From Actinomycetes bacterium (lineage in GTDB: Bacteria; Actinomycetota; Acidimicrobiia; Acidimicrobiales; Acidimicrobilacustridaceae), in the NCBI GenBank assembly GCA_029782145.1, contig JAKOVH010000026.1, forward strand, positions 427,389 to 491,388: DNA of 64,000 bases, in the 5' to 3' direction. Of this stretch, positions 51,207-59,691 are shown piece by piece. The notes under the pieces were generated by a model. The model saw only the letters and a program-made list of their open reading frames with translations, made no database searches and was not told where the DNA came from. Position numbers and translations under genes: made by a program. How positions within the stretch are numbered: the stretch's first letter is position 1; each line of letters begins with the position of its first letter.

Positions 51207-53288
51207 TCACACCACCCAGCTGGCCTCGGCGCGCGGGTCGGGGAGGTAGCAGCAGTAGACCCCGGTACGCAGCGTCCGCTCTAGGTGCTCGCCCAGGCTG
51301 GGGTGGTGCGCTGCAATCCGGTCGAGCGCGTAGCGCAACGCGCGCGTGACGCTCGTACGCGCCCGTTCGGAGGTGGCCGCTGCGAAGCGGTGTCGGCCGC
51401 CGAGCCCCACCCCGCGGGCCAGCTCCATCACGAGGTACTCGCGGTCGGCCTCGGCTCGGGCCGCCCGCTCGAGGTCGCCCATCGCGGTGGCCTCGTCGAT
51501 GTCGTCCTCGATCTCGGCGAGCCGGCGGCGGTACGCCGCACGCGCCTGCTCGTCGAAGACGGCACCGGCGTGGTCGTTGGCGCGCTCTCCCTCGGGTCCT
51601 GACGTCGCCCGGATCGGCAGCGAGCCGCGCTCGACCGCAACCAGGTCGAGCGCGTGGATCTCCCGGCCCGGATCGGCGAGCAACCGCTCCAGGTACCGGA
51701 GGCCCTTCAGGTCCCGGAGCAGCACCGTCGATCCGTCGAAGGTGATCGTCCGAGTGTCACCTTCGAGACGGAAGACCTGGGGCCCCGCCGCCACCGTGAT
51801 CGGCGGGCCGGTCGGCCGCACCCGTCCGAGCTCGGCGTCGACCGCCGCCACGCCGCGGCGGGCGTCGATCCGCTCGAAGGCCGAGCGGGCGGCGCGCCAC
51901 TCAACCCTCGCCACCTCGTGGCTGCCGGCCGCCGCGAACGCCTGCCCCAGCTCCAGGCGTGCCGTGGCCGCTTCGTAGGGTGCGCCCACCTCCGACCACT
52001 CAGCGACCGCGCAGGCGAGGTCGCGGCGGGCGGCCTCGTGGTCGCCGGCGGCCAGGGCCACGCGCCCGCGCGCGTGCACGGCGGTGGCCTGCAGGGCGCG
52101 GCTGCGGAACGTCGCTGCGGTGTGGTCCAGCTCCTCGGCCGCCGCAGCGGCGCGCTCGGCGTCATCGGCCGCCAGCGCGATCTCGACGAGGGCGGCCAGC
52201 AGCGGTGCCCGCTGCAGGGGGCCGGCCGGCGGCCATTCCTTGGACGGGACGTCGAAGGGCTGGTCGAGAGCGGCGGAGATGAGCTCGACGGCGGCGTCGA
52301 CCTCGCCTCGTGCCAGGTGCAGCAGGGCCAGACCCGGCTGCGCTGACCACGCGTGCTCATGGGCGGCGAGGAATGCCTCCTCGGCGCCGTCGAGGTCGCC
52401 CCGCCGCAGCCGCACGTTGCCCAGCTCGGTGAGCGGCCAGCCGAACTCCCGCCGCATCCAGGGGCGGAGCTCTTCGCAGGCCTGCAGTGCCTCTTCCTCC
52501 GCCGCGTCGAGCGGGCCTCGGATCCTGAGCAGCTCGGCCCGGTGCACGCGGCAGCGGCCGTTGATGCCACCGACGGCGGCGCCGTGGCGCCAGCGCTCCA
52601 TGGCGTCGGTCCACTCGCCGGCCCGGTCGTACTGGGCCAGCCACTGCATGGCGCACACCAGCTCGCACCACATCATCCCGGTGGTGAGCGGGTCGAAGCG
52701 CCCGGCGCTCAGCATCGCCGCCACCTCGTCGAGAGTCTGCAGGCCTTCGTCGAGTCGTCCCTCGAACACGCGCACCCGGGCGCCTCCGACCATGCCGATG
52801 GCGATCGGCGGCGGCTGGTCGAAGCGGGTGCCCAGCTCGACCGCGACCTCCGCGTTGCGGCCGGCTTCGGCCATGTCGCCGCTCATGAAGCGCTCGTAGG
52901 TCCGCACCATGGCGAGCCAGGCGTGGACCGGCCCCTCGTCGTCGCCCTCGAGCAACCGCTCGGCCCGGCGCAGCCAGCCCCGCACAGGAGCCATCAGGCC
53001 GGTGTCCATCATGAGGAACATGGCCAGCATCACCGCGGCGCGAGCTGCCCCCTGACGCTCACCCTGCGCCAGGAGCAGATCGTGCAGGTCCTCCCACGCG
53101 GTGAGGGTGGTCTCGAGCTCGCCCCGCCCGTACGCGGCCATGGCGAGCACTTCGAGGCCCTCGGGAGTGGCCAACACCCCGGCGTCAGCGCCTCGCAGGA
53201 TGGCCAGTGCGGCATCCCAGTCGGCGCGTTCCAGTTCGGCGGCCGCGTGAGCCAGCACGTCGGGCGCCGCGGGCCCCCGGTTCCCCAT
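51207..53288 (-). CDS. Large TPR protein with regulator-type C-terminus
   Basis: About 693 residues from the ATG at 53288, with GGGGAAG upstream; an ATG at 53339 would add 17. Residues ~10-500 are helical TPR-like repeats (repeated ALxxAxxxALxxGDxxxA patterns such as AERAAAAAEELDHTAATFRSRALQATAVHARGRVALAAGDHEAARRDLACAVAEW). The C-terminus has FRLEGDTRTITFDGSTVLLRDLKGLRYLERLLADPGREIHALDLVA, a segment seen at the end of actinobacterial multi-TPR regulators, then a helical tail. No ATPase, HTH or cyclase domain is evident, so it may be a fragment-like relative of such regulators. Function unknown. Confidence 0.72.
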   Translation of the reverse strand: MGNRGPAAPDVLAHAAAELERADWDAALAILRGADAGVLATPEGLEVLAMAAYGRGELETTLTAWEDLHDLLLAQGERQGAARAAVMLAMFLMMDTGLMAPVRGWLRRAERLLEGDDEGPVHAWLAMVRTYERFMSGDMAEAGRNAEVAVELGTRFDQPPPIAIGMVGGARVRVFEGRLDEGLQTLDEVAAMLSAGRFDPLTTGMMWCELVCAMQWLAQYDRAGEWTDAMERWRHGAAVGGINGRCRVHRAELLRIRGPLDAAEEEALQACEELRPWMRREFGWPLTELGNVRLRRGDLDGAEEAFLAAHEHAWSAQPGLALLHLARGEVDAAVELISAALDQPFDVPSKEWPPAGPLQRAPLLAALVEIALAADDAERAAAAAEELDHTAATFRSRALQATAVHARGRVALAAGDHEAARRDLACAVAEWSEVGAPYEAATARLELGQAFAAAGSHEVARVEWRAARSAFERIDARRGVAAVDAELGRVRPTGPPITVAAGPQVFRLEGDTRTITFDGSTVLLRDLKGLRYLERLLADPGREIHALDLVAVERGSLPIRATSGPEGERANDHAGAVFDEQARAAYRRRLAEIEDDIDEATAMGDLERAARAEADREYLVMELARGVGLGGRHRFAAATSERARTSVTRALRYALDRIAAHHPSLGEHLERTLRTGVYCCYLPDPRAEASWVV

Positions 53289-53410
53289 GGCGGACAGCTT
53301 CCCCGAGACAGACGAGCCCGACAAGGGCGGCAGGGCCATGTCGCGATCGTGAGCACCTTTCTCACGCCTCTCTTGGCGAGGGCCGACGGGCGGCCCCCCG
53401 GGGAGGACCG

Positions 53411-53770
53411 ATGGGCGACACGCTGTACGAACGACTGGGCGAGAAGCCGGGCATCACCGTGCTGGTCGACCGGATCATCGACCTACACCTCCAGAACCCG
53501 GTGGTGGGGCCGCGCTTCCAGCACGCCGACGTCGACCGGGGCCGAGCCATGGCCAAGGAGTTCTTCGTGGCCGGCTCTGGCGGGCCAGAGCCCTACACCG
53601 GCCGCTCCATGCCCGAGGCCCACCGCGGCATGAACATCAGCGAGGAGGAGTTCCTGGCCGTGGTGGACGACATGATGGCCGCCATGGACCAGCTTGGCTA
53701 CGACCAGCGGGAGCGCGACGAGGTCCTCGCCATCGCCTACTCGCTCAAGGGCGACATCATCCGGCAGTGA
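53411..53770 (+). CDS. Truncated hemoglobin (group I-like)
   Basis: 119 residues from the ATG at 53411, with GGGAGGACC upstream. Features of 2-on-2 globins: TLYERLGEKPGITVLVDRIIDLHLQNPVVGPRFQH, FFVAGSGGPEPYTGRSMPEAHRGMNISEEEFLAVVDDM with the proximal His in AHRGMNI. It binds haem and O2/NO. Divergent from the TPR gene and convergent with the IclR gene; no partner enzyme is adjacent. Confidence 0.9.
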   Translation: MGDTLYERLGEKPGITVLVDRIIDLHLQNPVVGPRFQHADVDRGRAMAKEFFVAGSGGPEPYTGRSMPEAHRGMNISEEEFLAVVDDMMAAMDQLGYDQRERDEVLAIAYSLKGDIIRQ

Positions 53771-53807
53771 TGCCGGGGCGCCCGTCGCCTCACCGGCGGC
53801 GGACACT

Positions 53808-53837
53808 CTGTTGCCCGGCGTCCTGTTGCCCGGCGTC
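53808..53837. repeat. Exact 15-base tandem duplication at the IclR stop
   Basis: CTGTTGCCCGGCGTC occurs twice in a row (53808-53822, 53823-53837). The leftward IclR gene ends at 53836, so the second unit includes most of its stop codon. It is a recent-looking slippage or duplication, probably without function. Confidence 0.8.
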
Positions 53838-54543
53838 AGCCGCGGCCTGCCGCTTGCGCGGTCGCTGCCACGCGTCGCCCGATGCCGTCGATCTGGTCGG
53901 CGTCGACGCGGCTGGTGGGAGCACAGACGATGACCGCCGCGAGGGGACGGCCGTCGGCTGAGAGGATCGGTGCTCCCACCACACGGGCATCGGGCACGAT
54001 CTCCCGGTCGTTGAGGGCCCACCCCCGCCGGCGGGTGGCGTCGAGCGTCTCGTCGTCGAGGCTCGGATCGAGGCGCCGCAACGACTCGACCTCCTCGGGC
54101 CGGAGGTGGGCGGCGATGGCGCGCGCCGCCGAGCTGTGCCGCAGTGGCAGCTCCGATCCGACCGGCGCCGTGATGCGCAGGTTGTGGCGGCTGTCGGCGA
54201 CGTCGAGCACGACGAGGCGGCCGTGCTCGATGGCAACCAGCATGGCGGTCTCGCCCGTGTGGTCGCGCAAGGCTCTCAGGTGTGGGGCGACGCGGGCCAC
54301 CAACGTGGCGGTGGCCGCCTGCTGGACGAGCCGCGCCAGGGCGGCGTCGATCTGCCAGCAGCCGTCGGGCGTCCGAGCCAGCCAGCCGGAGGTGTGCAGC
54401 GTGACGGCGAGGCGGTGGGCGGCGCTCTTGTCGATGCCGGTGACCCGGGCCAGTTCGCTGACCCCGATCGGCTGACGCTCGGCGACCGCTTCCAACAGGG
54501 TGCAGGCGTTGCGCACCGACTGGATCTCCTTGACCGTGCTCAT
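53836..54543 (-). CDS. IclR-family transcriptional regulator
   Basis: 235 residues from the ATG at 54543, with AGGGAG upstream. An N-terminal winged helix (SVRNACTLLEAVAERQPIGVSELARVTGIDKSAAHRLAVTLHTSGWLARTPDG) precedes the IclR ligand-binding GAF-like domain (LRALRDHTGETAMLVAIEHGRLVVLDVAD, LPLRHSSAARAIAAHL, GAPILSADGRPLAAVIV). Family members sense small organic acids or lipids. It is divergent, across 82 bases, from the SCP2-PhyH gene, which it probably regulates. Confidence 0.93.
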   Translation of the reverse strand: MSTVKEIQSVRNACTLLEAVAERQPIGVSELARVTGIDKSAAHRLAVTLHTSGWLARTPDGCWQIDAALARLVQQAATATLVARVAPHLRALRDHTGETAMLVAIEHGRLVVLDVADSRHNLRITAPVGSELPLRHSSAARAIAAHLRPEEVESLRRLDPSLDDETLDATRRRGWALNDREIVPDARVVGAPILSADGRPLAAVIVCAPTSRVDADQIDGIGRRVAATAQAAGRG

Positions 54544-54573
54544 CGCGCTCCCTAGCCTGGAAGTGAAACAGTC

Positions 54574-54595
54574 GTGTCGCATAGTAACACGACAC
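54574..54595. promoter_or_regulatory. Putative IclR operator palindrome
   Basis: GTGTCG (54574-54579) and its exact inverse CGACAC (54590-54595) flank an AT-rich centre that contains TAGTAA, the only AT-rich stretch in the 82-base divergent region. A wider imperfect GTGT/ACAC symmetry (54574-54590) is also visible. Position and symmetry fit an IclR-type operator overlapping the promoter; binding is inferred. Confidence 0.5.
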
Positions 54596-54625
54596 CGCCG
54601 GCTGCCGGGGCAGCAAGGAGGCCCG

Positions 54626-55885
54626 ATGGGCACGGACGTCACAGGGACCGGTCTGCCGTGGGTGGAGGCGATCGTCGAGGCCTTCCCCCTCCACGGGTTC
54701 GTCGAGTTCCATCGCCGAGAGCTGCCCTCGCTGGTGGAGCGCCACGGCGAGCTCGTCGCCGACGACCTGCGCGGTGTGCCGCCCTTGGCGTTCCGCCTGC
54801 CCGACGGCACGTGCTTCACCTGGCGAGCCACCGACGCGGGGGTGGAGGTGCTTGAGGGCGACGCCGACGCGGCGACCCTCGTCGAGCTGTCCGAGACGAC
54901 GTTCTCGGAGCTGGTCGACGAGCTGCTCACCGCGTCCGGTGCGGTGCGCACCGGCCGGGCGCAGGTCGTTCGCGGCGACCTGGCCAGCTGGCAGCGGTGG
55001 GAGCCGGCCATCCAATCGCTCTGCTCCGGCCGGCCGGTCTACAGCAGCGCCGTGTGGGCCACGCTGGTCGACCGCGAGGGCGCGCCGCTCGACCTCGGTC
55101 GGGCCTTCACCGCCGACGACGACGAGGAGGAGATGCGCCACTTCCTCCACGTGGCGGGCTACCTCCACGTGAAGGATGTCTTCACAGCCGAGGAGGTCGA
55201 CCGCCTCGGCGCCGAGGTCGAGCACGTCAGGTCGCTCACCACACCGGGTGACCCGTACTCGTGGTGGTCCGTCGACGGAGCAGGGCAGGAGGTCGTGACC
55301 CGGATCAACTACCTGGGCCGTCACTCCCGCGACCTCGACCGGTTCTGCTCCGACCCCCGCCTCGTGCACTACGCCAGGCTGGCCGGGCCCACCCTGCGCC
55401 CGTGCGATGACCGCCTCGACGGCCCCATGGTGTTCATCAAGCACTCCAACGTGGTCAAGGGCAACGGCGACCTCGGTTGGCACGTGGACGACGGCATCGG
55501 GGGACATCCGGTCATGTGCCCGCTCATCCAGGCCGGCGTGCAGCTCGACCACGCCACGCCGGAGAACGGCCAACTCCTCGTGCTCGCCGGGTCGCACCGG
55601 GCCGCCAAGCACTGGTACGCGTGGGGAGCGGAGGCCGACCTGCCGGTGGTGGCTCTGGAGACCGAGCCGGGCGACCTCACGCTGCACTACGGCGACACGA
55701 TGCACACCACGCCACCGCCCACGGCTGATGGGGCCGGCCGACGCGTGCTCTACGTCAAGTTCGCCGAGCCCAAGACGTTCGACTGGGTTCCGGCCGGCTG
55801 CCACTACAACGACGCCTTGTTCCGGCCCGAGCCCGACGGCCGCATCGCCACCCGGGCCACCAGTTGGGACGACGAGGGCTACTGA
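54626..55885 (+). CDS. SCP2-like/phytanoyl-CoA dioxygenase (PhyH) fusion
   Basis: 419 residues from the ATG at 54626, with an ideal AAGGAGG. Residues ~1-145 resemble an SCP2/sterol-carrier segment (LPDGTCFTWRATDAGVEVLEGDADAATLVELSETTFSELVDELLTASG... GRAQVVRGDLASWQRWEPAIQSL). Residues ~165-400 are a PhyH-type Fe(II)/2-oxoglutarate oxygenase: HVAGYLHVKDVFTAEEVDRL, the HxD motif in GWHVDDGIGG, GQLLVLAGSHR and the distal His in HYGDTMHTTPPP. It would hydroxylate a carrier-bound branched or cyclic lipid. Convergent with the second PhyH gene. Confidence 0.82.
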   Translation: MGTDVTGTGLPWVEAIVEAFPLHGFVEFHRRELPSLVERHGELVADDLRGVPPLAFRLPDGTCFTWRATDAGVEVLEGDADAATLVELSETTFSELVDELLTASGAVRTGRAQVVRGDLASWQRWEPAIQSLCSGRPVYSSAVWATLVDREGAPLDLGRAFTADDDEEEMRHFLHVAGYLHVKDVFTAEEVDRLGAEVEHVRSLTTPGDPYSWWSVDGAGQEVVTRINYLGRHSRDLDRFCSDPRLVHYARLAGPTLRPCDDRLDGPMVFIKHSNVVKGNGDLGWHVDDGIGGHPVMCPLIQAGVQLDHATPENGQLLVLAGSHRAAKHWYAWGAEADLPVVALETEPGDLTLHYGDTMHTTPPPTADGAGRRVLYVKFAEPKTFDWVPAGCHYNDALFRPEPDGRIATRATSWDDEGY

Positions 55886-55945
55886 TCCGATCGGCGGGGT
55901 GCCGTTCCTCGCGGCGCCGGGTGTCGCCTGCTCAGCAACGGAGGA

Positions 55946-56833
55946 TCAGGCCTGTGGGGGCCAGGCCCGAGGGAACTGGTCGTCGTCGAGCGAGGCACCG
56001 GCCACCAGGTCGGCGTGGTGGGCCTTGCGGGGGATGCCCGGCACGGGGGAGAACACCGTGCCGGTGCCGGCGTAGCGCACGCTGATTGCCCGTCGGCGCC
56101 GATCGGTGGTGGCGTTGCCGCGGGCGCCGTGGATGGTGCGGGCGTGGTGCACCACGACGTCGCCCGGCGCGGTGTCGAAGCTCACGATCCGGGTCGCGCC
56201 GAGCTGCTCGTCGGTGTCGAAGTCCGGCACCTGCTCGCCCTCGGTGCCGGGGATCGACGCGTTCGTGACGAACAGGTTGGGCCGGTAGCGGATGCGGTCG
56301 AGGTGCGAGCCCACGACGTAGCGGACCGCGCCGCTGGAGGCGTCGACCCGGTCGAGGGGCACCCACGTGGTGCAGACCAGGTCGCCGTCGAGGTGGAAGT
56401 AGGCCATGTCCTGGTGGAAGGCGGTGCGCTCCTCGGTGCCGGGCTCCTTGACCAGCACGCTGTCCTCGTACAGCCACACGTCCGGGCATCCGAGCAGCGA
56501 GGCCACCAGCGCACCCAGAGGCGAGCTGACCGCGAAGTCGAGGAACTCGGGTTGGAGGCGCCAGTGGTCGGTGCCGGCCCGGAAACGACCCCGCGCCGCT
56601 CCCTCAGCAGCGACCGCCGGATCGACCGTGCGCTGCGCTCCCGCCGCGGCGAGGCCGTCGCCCATGGCCGACAGGTCCGCGGTGGCCTCGGTGGCCAGCG
56701 CCTCCTCCAGCGGCGCCGCCATCCGGTCGAGCCATCCCACCGGCATCACCTGGCGCAGGCAGACCACGCCGTCGCGCCAGAACGTGTCGACCTCGTCGGC
56801 GGTCACGGGCCTGAGCGGGGACGTGGCGGGCAC
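55946..56833 (-). CDS. Phytanoyl-CoA dioxygenase family protein
   Basis: 295 residues from the GTG at 56833, five bases after the CoA-transferase stop. A PhyH fold: LRPVTADEVDTFWRDGVVCLRQVMPVGWLDRMAAPLEEAL at the start, the HxD of ERTAFHQDMAYFHLDGD, TTWVPLDRVDASSGAVRYVVGSHLD, and the distal His plus Arg of GDVVVHHARTIHGARGNATTDRRRRAISVRYAG. Fe(II)/2-oxoglutarate-dependent hydroxylation is expected; the substrate may be an acyl-CoA from the coupled racemase-like enzyme. It differs from the fusion protein at 54626 and is not a simple duplicate. Confidence 0.87.
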   Translation of the reverse strand: MPATSPLRPVTADEVDTFWRDGVVCLRQVMPVGWLDRMAAPLEEALATEATADLSAMGDGLAAAGAQRTVDPAVAAEGAARGRFRAGTDHWRLQPEFLDFAVSSPLGALVASLLGCPDVWLYEDSVLVKEPGTEERTAFHQDMAYFHLDGDLVCTTWVPLDRVDASSGAVRYVVGSHLDRIRYRPNLFVTNASIPGTEGEQVPDFDTDEQLGATRIVSFDTAPGDVVVHHARTIHGARGNATTDRRRRAISVRYAGTGTVFSPVPGIPRKAHHADLVAGASLDDDQFPRAWPPQA

Positions 56834-56838
56834 GAGCC

Positions 56839-57984
56839 CTACCAGGCGACGGTGCCGGCGTCGGCGAGCGCGGCGATCTCGTCGGCCCCGAACCCCATGT
56901 CGGCGAGGACCGCCTGGGTGTCGACCCCCGGGTAGGCGTAGGTGGCACGCGGCTCGCCCGGCGTGCGGCTCAGCCGGGGCGCCGGGCGCAGCTGCGGCGC
57001 GCCCCCGTCGATCTCCACGAACGCCCCCCGAGCCGAGTTGTGCGGGTGCGAGGGCGCCTCCTGGAACGACAGCACCGGGGCGAAGCACACGTCGCTGCCC
57101 TCGAGCAGGTCGGTCCACTCGGCGCGGGTGCGCGTGCGGAAGACCTCGGCGAGGCGCTCGCGCAGCTCCGGCCACCGGCTCTCGTCGTACTGCGGAGGCA
57201 GGTCGGCGGCGTCGAGGCCGAGCTTCTCGAGCAGCTGGGCGTAGAACTTGGGCTCGATGGGGGCGACGGTGACGTACTGGTGGTCGGCGGTCTCGTAGAC
57301 GTTGTAGAAGGGGGCGCCGCCGTCGAAGAGGTTCGTGCCCACCGGCCCGGCGTGCATGCCGGAGCGGGTCATGGCGTAGAAGACGGAGTAGAGCGACATG
57401 ACGCCGTCGACCATGGCGGTGTCGACCACCTGGCCCCGACCCGAGCGCTGCGCCTCGAACAGGGCGCACACCACGCCGAAGGCGAGGTGCATGCCGCCGC
57501 CGCCGAAGTCGCCGAGCACCTGCAGCAGCGGCACCGGAGGCTGGCCCTTGCAGCCGATCGAGCCCACCGCGCCGGTGAGCGCCTCGTAGTTGAGCGAGTG
57601 GCCGGCGGCGTGGGCCAGCGGACCGTCCTGGCCCCACCCGGTGAGCCTGCCGTAGACAAGCCTCGGGTTGCGGGCCAGGGCCACCTCGGGGCCGATGCCG
57701 AGGCGCTCGGTGACCCCGGGTCGGAAGGCCTCGACCAGCGCGTCGGCCCGCTCGACCAGCCGCAGCAGCACGTCCACCCCTTCGGGGCGCTTGAGGTCGA
57801 TGCTGACCGACCGGCGTCCCCGGTCGAACTCGCTGTCGCGATGGCTGGGCCTGATGTCGGGCACCTCGGAGGGAGGGTGCACCCGGATGACGTCGGCGCC
57901 CATGTCGGCGAGCTTCAACGTGGCGAAGGGCAGCGCCCCCAGGCCGGCCAGCTCGATGATCGTGACCCCGTCCAGCGGTCCCAT
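56839..57984 (-). CDS. CaiB/BaiF family CoA-transferase, alpha-methylacyl-CoA racemase-like
   Basis: 381 residues from the ATG at 57984. Type III family parts: LDGVTIIELAGLGALPFATLKLADMGADVIRV, DRGRRSVSIDLKRPEGVDVLLRLVERADALVEAFRPGV and YGRLTGWGQDGPLAHAAGHSLNYEALTGAVGSIG. The HSLNYEALTG segment and VLGDFGGGGMHLAFG match the catalytic His and Asp region of alpha-methylacyl-CoA racemases (Mcr/AMACR) rather than formyl-CoA transferases. It would invert 2-methyl branched acyl-CoA stereocentres. It is coupled to the PhyH gene that follows. Confidence 0.87.
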   Translation of the reverse strand: MGPLDGVTIIELAGLGALPFATLKLADMGADVIRVHPPSEVPDIRPSHRDSEFDRGRRSVSIDLKRPEGVDVLLRLVERADALVEAFRPGVTERLGIGPEVALARNPRLVYGRLTGWGQDGPLAHAAGHSLNYEALTGAVGSIGCKGQPPVPLLQVLGDFGGGGMHLAFGVVCALFEAQRSGRGQVVDTAMVDGVMSLYSVFYAMTRSGMHAGPVGTNLFDGGAPFYNVYETADHQYVTVAPIEPKFYAQLLEKLGLDAADLPPQYDESRWPELRERLAEVFRTRTRAEWTDLLEGSDVCFAPVLSFQEAPSHPHNSARGAFVEIDGGAPQLRPAPRLSRTPGEPRATYAYPGVDTQAVLADMGFGADEIAALADAGTVAW

Positions 57985-58094
57985 GCGCCCCCCTCGTCGA
58001 ACGGGGCCGACCCTATCGCTCGACCCTCGGCCCCGAGCCCGTCCGGCGGCGAGGGTGCTTGCGTCGCGCCCGCGCGCCGACGAACCTAGGCGCC

Positions 58095-58361
58095 GTGGAG
58101 CTCACCCAACGCGACAGGGCCATCCTCGACTTCGAGCGGTCCTGGTGGCACGAGACGGGACCCAAGGAGGCGCTCATCCAGGAGCGCTTCGAGCTCTCGG
58201 CGAGCCGCTACTACGAGATCCTCGGAGAGCTGCTCGAGAGCCCGGAGGCCTACGCCTACGACCCGCTCGGGGTGCGTCGCCTCCGCCGGCTCCGTGACCG
58301 CCGCCGCAAGGCTCGCCACGAGGTCATCCACCAGCAGACGAGCGAGCCGCCGGGCTCGTGA
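58095..58361 (+). CDS. DUF3263 protein
   Basis: 88 residues from the GTG at 58095. The sequence VELTQRDRAILDFERSWWHETGPKEALIQERFELSASRYYEILGELLESPEAYAYDPLGVRRLRRLRDRRR is a typical DUF3263 protein, a small helical HTH-looking family limited to actinobacteria. It almost always precedes a LytR_C protein, as here (stop and start overlap by 4 bases). Function not established. Confidence 0.85.
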   Translation: MELTQRDRAILDFERSWWHETGPKEALIQERFELSASRYYEILGELLESPEAYAYDPLGVRRLRRLRDRRRKARHEVIHQQTSEPPGS

Positions 58362-58864
58362 TGGCCACGCCGCCCACCCCACCATCGGCGCGCGACAACG
58401 TGGTGGGCGTCGTGCTGATCGTCGCCGCCGTGCTCGTCGGCGTGCTCCTGCTCGTGAAGGGCTACGACAGCGAGGGAGGGGTGGCGGCCACCGACACCAA
58501 GCCCGTGGCGTCGTCGACCACCACCACGACGGCACCACCCGCCAGCACCACCACCGTCGCCGCCAAGCCGCCGGCGCAGGTGTCGGTCAAGGTCGCCAAC
58601 GCCTCCGGTGTGAGCGGCGTCGCCGGCAAGACCCGCACCGCGCTGCAGGGCAAGGGCTACACGCAGGTCGCGGTGAGCGACGCCCCCAGCGTGGTGCAGA
58701 GCACCGTCGTCTACTACGCCGAGGGAGCCAAGGGCGACGCCGAGGCGCTGGCCGCGGCCCTCGGCCTGGGCGCCGGCGCCGTCCAGGCCATGCCGTCACC
58801 GCCGCCCGTGTCGCTCGGCGGGGCCACGGTGCTGGTGCTCGCCGGCCCCGACCTCGCCTCGTGA
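58358..58864 (+). CDS. LytR C-terminal-domain membrane protein
   Basis: 168 residues; the GTG at 58358 or the ATG at 58361 can start it. A short cytosolic N-terminus, one membrane helix (VVGVVLIVAAVLVGVLLLV), a Ser/Thr/Pro-rich linker (about 50-72) and a LytR_C domain (VSVKVANASGVSGVAGKTRTALQGKGYTQVAVSDAPSVVQSTVVYYAEGAKGDAEALAAALG). Such proteins are linked to cell-wall glycopolymer metabolism. The stop overlaps otsB. Confidence 0.87.
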   Translation: MMATPPTPPSARDNVVGVVLIVAAVLVGVLLLVKGYDSEGGVAATDTKPVASSTTTTTAPPASTTTVAAKPPAQVSVKVANASGVSGVAGKTRTALQGKGYTQVAVSDAPSVVQSTVVYYAEGAKGDAEALAAALGLGAGAVQAMPSPPPVSLGGATVLVLAGPDLAS

Positions 58865-59655
58865 GCCTCGGCCCGGAGCTGCCCGAGCCCTTCGCACCGT
58901 TCCTCGCCCGGCCGGCCGAGGTCGGGGTGTTCACCGACTTCGACGGCACCCTCTCGCCCATCGTCGACGTGCCCGACGCCGCCGCGCCGCTCGAGGGCGT
59001 GGTGGAGGCCCTCGAGCAGCTGGCGGGGCGGGTGGCCCGCGTTGCGGTGATCTCGGGTCGACCGGTGTCGTTCCTGCAGCGCTTCTTCGGGCCGTCGCCG
59101 GTGGTGCTCTCGGGGCTGTACGGGCTGCAGTGGGTCGTGGACGGCGAGCGCAGCGACGACCCACGGGCCGCGCAGTGGCGCGAGGCGGTCGACGCGGTCG
59201 TGGCCGCGGCGACGATCGACGGGCCGGCGGGCATGCACGTCGAGCACAAGGGCCTCTCGGTCACCCTCCACTTCCGCGAGCACCCCGAGGCCGGCGACGA
59301 GATCGAGGCGTGGGCCGCCGGCCAGGCCGCCGCGACGGGCCTCGAGCGGCGGGGCGCCCGCATGTCGGTCGAGCTGCACCCTCCGGTGGGCACCGACAAG
59401 GGCGCGGTGCTCACGGAGCTGGCGGGGGAGCTGCGCTGCGTGTGCTTCTTCGGCGACGACGTCGGCGACCTGCCCGCCTTCGCCGCCCTCGATCGCATGC
59501 GGTCGGCCGGTCGCTCCGTGGCCAAGGTCGTGGTCCGCTCCTCGGAGCTGGCGCCCGAGCTGGCGGCGGCCGCCGACGTCACCGTCGAGGGTCCCGAGGA
59601 GGCGCTGGCGCTGGTGCGCACGCTGAGCGCGGCGCTGGCGGCACCGCAGGGTTAG
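58861..59655 (+). CDS. otsB: Trehalose-6-phosphate phosphatase
   Basis: 264 residues from the GTG at 58861. HAD motifs: VGVFTDFDGTLSPIVDVP (nucleophile DxDGT), AVISGRPVSFLQRF, the GLYGLQWVVDGE cap segment and FFGDDVGDLPAFAAL (motif IV, GDDxxD). Converts trehalose-6-phosphate to trehalose, the second step after OtsA, which is encoded convergently. Its start overlaps the LytR_C stop, an unusual operon partner. Confidence 0.9.
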   Translation: MSLGPELPEPFAPFLARPAEVGVFTDFDGTLSPIVDVPDAAAPLEGVVEALEQLAGRVARVAVISGRPVSFLQRFFGPSPVVLSGLYGLQWVVDGERSDDPRAAQWREAVDAVVAAATIDGPAGMHVEHKGLSVTLHFREHPEAGDEIEAWAAGQAAATGLERRGARMSVELHPPVGTDKGAVLTELAGELRCVCFFGDDVGDLPAFAALDRMRSAGRSVAKVVVRSSELAPELAAAADVTVEGPEEALALVRTLSAALAAPQG

Positions 59656-59691
59656 CCAGCCGTCGTCACCGCCATCAGCGTCACCGCCCGG

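Noticed and set aside
51097..51207. tRNA-Thr as an attachment site of an integrated element
   Set aside because: No repeat of the tRNA 3' end, integrase or plasmid/phage gene was found on either side.
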